Assembly: GCA_007126465.1 (NCBI GenBank)
Contig: SLBE01000114.1
Coordinates: forward strand, 1 to 7,189
DNA from: Syntrophomonadaceae bacterium
GTDB lineage: Bacteria; Bacillota; Dethiobacteria; DTU022
Reading direction: 5' to 3'
DNA: 7,189 nucleotides
The position numbers and the translations under genes were made by a program. Shown here one piece after another: positions 5,475-7,189 of this stretch; position 1 is the first letter of the stretch, and the number at the start of each line of letters is the position of its first letter. Under the pieces are notes generated by a model, which worked only from the letters and a program-made list of their open reading frames with translations, ran no database searches and had not been told where the DNA came from.

Positions 5475-6325
5475 CCCTCATAAACACCGTAAACCGAGTG
5501 CTCCATTTCATTAATTTCGCCATTACTTAAATCAAATGTGACATAATTAAGCTCTTCGAAAGATTGGCCGGGCTGGATTACCATGGTACGGCCTACTTTG
5601 CGTGCCCATACACCTCCGTTACAGGCAGGAGCTTCGTGTATATGGCCATGGATAGTGATTAAAGGTTGTTTTTCCCTGATAAACTCATATATTTGCGGGC
5701 TGCCAACCCTGTCACCCGATCCGCACAGATCGAGATCCAGGCCGGTCGGCGGGCAGTGTATAAGCCAGATCGATCTTGAAAAATCTTCTACCCTTTCTGC
5801 CATCTTTTGCAAAGCTTCACGGATGGAAGGCTTGTTTTTTAAATAAGCTTCCAGATTAGGGATTTCTTCTACTTCATTTTTTTCATTAATTATGGCCGGT
5901 GGCCCGAGCTGAAACGGGCTGACAGATAAATCTTCCCTGCTTTCTGCTGCAACCCAGTATTTATAGGCAAAGGGATAATCATTAATCCAGGGGCAACCGC
6001 AGAGGGTATATCCTGTAACCTGCCTGCACCTGTCCTGGACATAATGCCACAAACCTTCCCTGTCACCCTGCTCCATTTCCGGGATAGCCAGCTGGTTATC
6101 ATCGTTGCCGAGGACCAAAACTAATTCAGCCCCATTATCCTTTATTGCCCTGCTATAATCTTTTATGCGGGCAATATAGTTGACCTGGGGCAAAATACCG
6201 TCATACTTGGGCAGCAGATCGCCTGCGATCAGAACCAGGTCAGGTTTTTGATCGCAAACTGCCTCAACCAGCCGCTCCCAGTGCTGTTCAGACTGGTGCA
6301 CATCAGCTAAAGCTATTACTTTCAT
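5471..6325 (-). CDS. Calcineurin-like metallophosphoesterase
   Basis: A 284-aa cytoplasmic phosphoesterase with the full two-metal motif set: D8-x-H10 (ALADVH), G35-D36 (LIAGDLL), G73-N74-D75-D76, H190 (LIHCPP) and G227-H228-I-H230 (TIHGHIH). The usual third motif is GNH[DE]; here it is GNDD, so aspartate replaces the catalytic-type histidine. A similar change is seen in the YfcE/MJ0936 and other small phosphodiesterase lines, where it may alter activity. The substrate is unknown. The start is ATG 6325-6323 with AGGAGG nine bases upstream. A longer form from ATG 6355 adds ten residues but lacks an SD and would begin with MIPIVRRLIC. The gene is convergent with the K+ channel gene and shares the CTAG stop overlap. 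It is divergent from the OFA transporter and has its own promoter. Confidence 0.92.
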   Translation of the reverse strand: MKVIALADVHQSEQHWERLVEAVCDQKPDLVLIAGDLLPKYDGILPQVNYIARIKDYSRAIKDNGAELVLVLGNDDNQLAIPEMEQGDREGLWHYVQDRCRQVTGYTLCGCPWINDYPFAYKYWVAAESREDLSVSPFQLGPPAIINEKNEVEEIPNLEAYLKNKPSIREALQKMAERVEDFSRSIWLIHCPPTGLDLDLCGSGDRVGSPQIYEFIREKQPLITIHGHIHEAPACNGGVWARKVGRTMVIQPGQSFEELNYVTFDLSNGEINEMEHSVYGVYEG

Positions 6326-6371
6326 GCAGATTAACCTCCTCACTATCGGTATCATTAACTGAATTACTTAA

Positions 6372-6400
6372 ATTATACCCATGCAAACTTATAAAGGCAA
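6372..6400 (-). promoter_or_regulatory. Promoter of the phosphoesterase gene
   Basis: On the minus strand, TTGCCT (6400-6395, -35) and a perfect TATAAT (6377-6372, -10) are separated by 17 bp. Transcription would begin near 6365, about 40 bases before ATG 6325. Confidence 0.65.
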
Positions 6401-6417
6401 AATTATAAGCTTCACTA

Positions 6418-6446
6418 TTGGCATGATAGTTGGCATAATATATAAT
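6418..6446 (+). promoter_or_regulatory. Promoter of the OFA-type transporter gene
   Basis: TTGGCA (6418-6423, 5 of 6 matches to the -35 consensus) and a perfect TATAAT (6441-6446) are separated by 17 bp. The start of transcription should be near 6453, inside the dyad at 6451-6472. A second TTGGCA at 6431-6436 is too close to the -10 to serve. Confidence 0.75.
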
Positions 6447-6450
6447 ATAA

Positions 6451-6472
6451 AAATCGTAATTATGATCGATTT
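6451..6472. promoter_or_regulatory. Operator-like dyad at the transcription start of the OFA transporter
   Basis: AAATCG (6451-6456) and CGATTT (6467-6472) form a 6-bp inverted repeat with a 10-base centre. It lies between the -10 box and the SD, a typical place for repressor binding. The left arm reads AAATCGTAAT, identical to the left half of the B. subtilis Zur box (known consensus AAATCGTAAT-N-ATTACGATTT). The right half differs by an insertion and changes. A Fur-family regulator is possible but unproven. Confidence 0.45.
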
Positions 6473-6486
6473 AGGAGTGAATAACA

Positions 6487-7189
6487 ATCAATAGACTTAA
6501 CTCATCAAAAGATAATACAGGGCCAAACAATGCGCAGCAAAGCCATAAGCAGGGATGGATAGTTGCCTTTTCGGGAACAGGTGTTAACCTGGCCCTCGGT
6601 ATTCTATATTCTTGGAGCATTATCGCCGCTTATTTAAGAGATGACCAGGGCTGGTCGGCTATCGATGCCCAGGTTCCCTATATGATCGCCTGTGGCGTAT
6701 TTGCTCTGCTGATGGTCCCAGGCGGACGCATCCAGGATTCGATCGGCCCTAAAAAGGTAATCATTGCTTCCGCACTTTTCGCCGGGATAGGGTTAATCGG
6801 TTCAGGCTTTTTTGTTAGCGTCGTTGGTTTAAGTATCTTTTTCGGCCTGCTTTTTGGCACGGCCATGGGCCTGGGCTATTCATCTGCCACACCACCGGCA
6901 ATCAAGTGGTTTGGCCCCGAAAAAAGAGGGCTTATTGCCGGCATTGTAGTGAGTGGATTTGGGCTGGCCTCGGTATATGCTGCACCCCTGACGAACAACC
7001 TGTTAGATAACTACGGGCTGGAAAGTACCTTTTTCATCCTCGGTGCAGCTTTCTTTGTCCTCATTCTCCTCCTGGCCCAGTTAATAAATAATCCCCCTGC
7101 TAATTATATCCCCGCCAGCAACAATACATCGACTCCCGATGTGCAAATGGTGGACAAAGAAAAATGCCGCAAGGAAAACTTTGAATGGC
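6487..7189 (+). CDS. OFA-family (oxalate/formate antiporter-like) MFS transporter, N-terminal part; ATC start inferred
   Basis: The N-terminal 234 residues of an MFS carrier, cut off by the window end. After a hydrophilic N-terminus of about 22 residues comes GWIVAFSGTGVNLALGILYSWSII, characteristic of OFA-family helix 1. Motif A in loop 2-3 follows (GGRIQDSIGPKK, residues 79-90), then ATPPAIKWFGPEKRG before helix 5, and six helices ending near residue 200. A charged central loop follows (NNPPANYIP...). OFA members exchange small organic acids such as oxalate, formate or lactate; the true substrate is not visible. Start: in frame, no ATG, GTG or TTG occurs before ATG 6682 (residue 66), which would lose helix 1. 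AGGAG (6473-6477) stands nine bases before ATC 6487, giving MNRLNSSKD. ATA 6481 is too close to the SD. Expression is likely controlled at the dyad just upstream. Confidence 0.85.
   Translation, partial: MNRLNSSKDNTGPNNAQQSHKQGWIVAFSGTGVNLALGILYSWSIIAAYLRDDQGWSAIDAQVPYMIACGVFALLMVPGGRIQDSIGPKKVIIASALFAGIGLIGSGFFVSVVGLSIFFGLLFGTAMGLGYSSATPPAIKWFGPEKRGLIAGIVVSGFGLASVYAAPLTNNLLDNYGLESTFFILGAAFFVLILLLAQLINNPPANYIPASNNTSTPDVQMVDKEKCRKENFEW

Noticed and set aside
6326..6355. Ten-residue extension of the phosphoesterase from ATG 6355
   Set aside because: The phosphoesterase fold begins with MKVIALADVH, and AGGAGG is correctly placed only for ATG 6325. The extension would be translated through that SD.

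Overview
The window looks like chromosomal DNA from an anaerobic, low-to-mid GC Firmicute, probably of the class Clostridia. The evidence is indirect. Shine-Dalgarno (SD) sequences are strong and purine-rich, promoters are sigma-A-like with TATAAT boxes and 17-bp spacers, one protein carries a desulforedoxin-type Cys4 iron site, one transporter is of the oxalate/formate (OFA) type, and one gene appears to encode selenocysteine. No mobile element, CRISPR array, tRNA or rRNA was seen.

Left part, minus strand (1-1529): a 12-helix MFS transporter is followed 34 bp downstream by a CMD/AhpD-like gene that runs off the window. That gene is broken by one in-frame TGA, placed exactly at the second cysteine of the family's C-x-x-C-x-x-x-H redox site. 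A bacterial SECIS-like hairpin follows immediately. I read it as a CxxU selenoprotein that ordinary gene calling would miss or cut. This is the main discovery of the window.

Middle part, plus strand (1720-5474): there are three separately promoted genes. The first is a 109-aa protein with a desulforedoxin-like C-terminus and a good terminator. The second is a YihY/BrkB-family membrane protein with a soluble C-terminal extension. The third is a two-helix potassium channel with two tandem RCK (TrkA) modules. The channel gene's stop codon overlaps that of a convergent calcineurin-like phosphoesterase gene (minus strand, 5471-6325).

Right part (6326-7189): a divergent intergenic region holds two clear promoters. 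One drives the phosphoesterase. The other drives an OFA-type MFS transporter that is cut by the window end and has an operator-like dyad just after its -10 box.

A second notable theme is translation initiation. Three of the seven genes (the desulforedoxin-like protein, the K+ channel and the OFA transporter) have no ATG, GTG or TTG that would give a complete protein. Each has a well-spaced SD before ATT, CTG or ATC respectively. The genes do not form one obvious pathway. Redox or peroxide handling (CMD selenoprotein, desulforedoxin-like protein), ion and solute transport, and membrane functions sit side by side.
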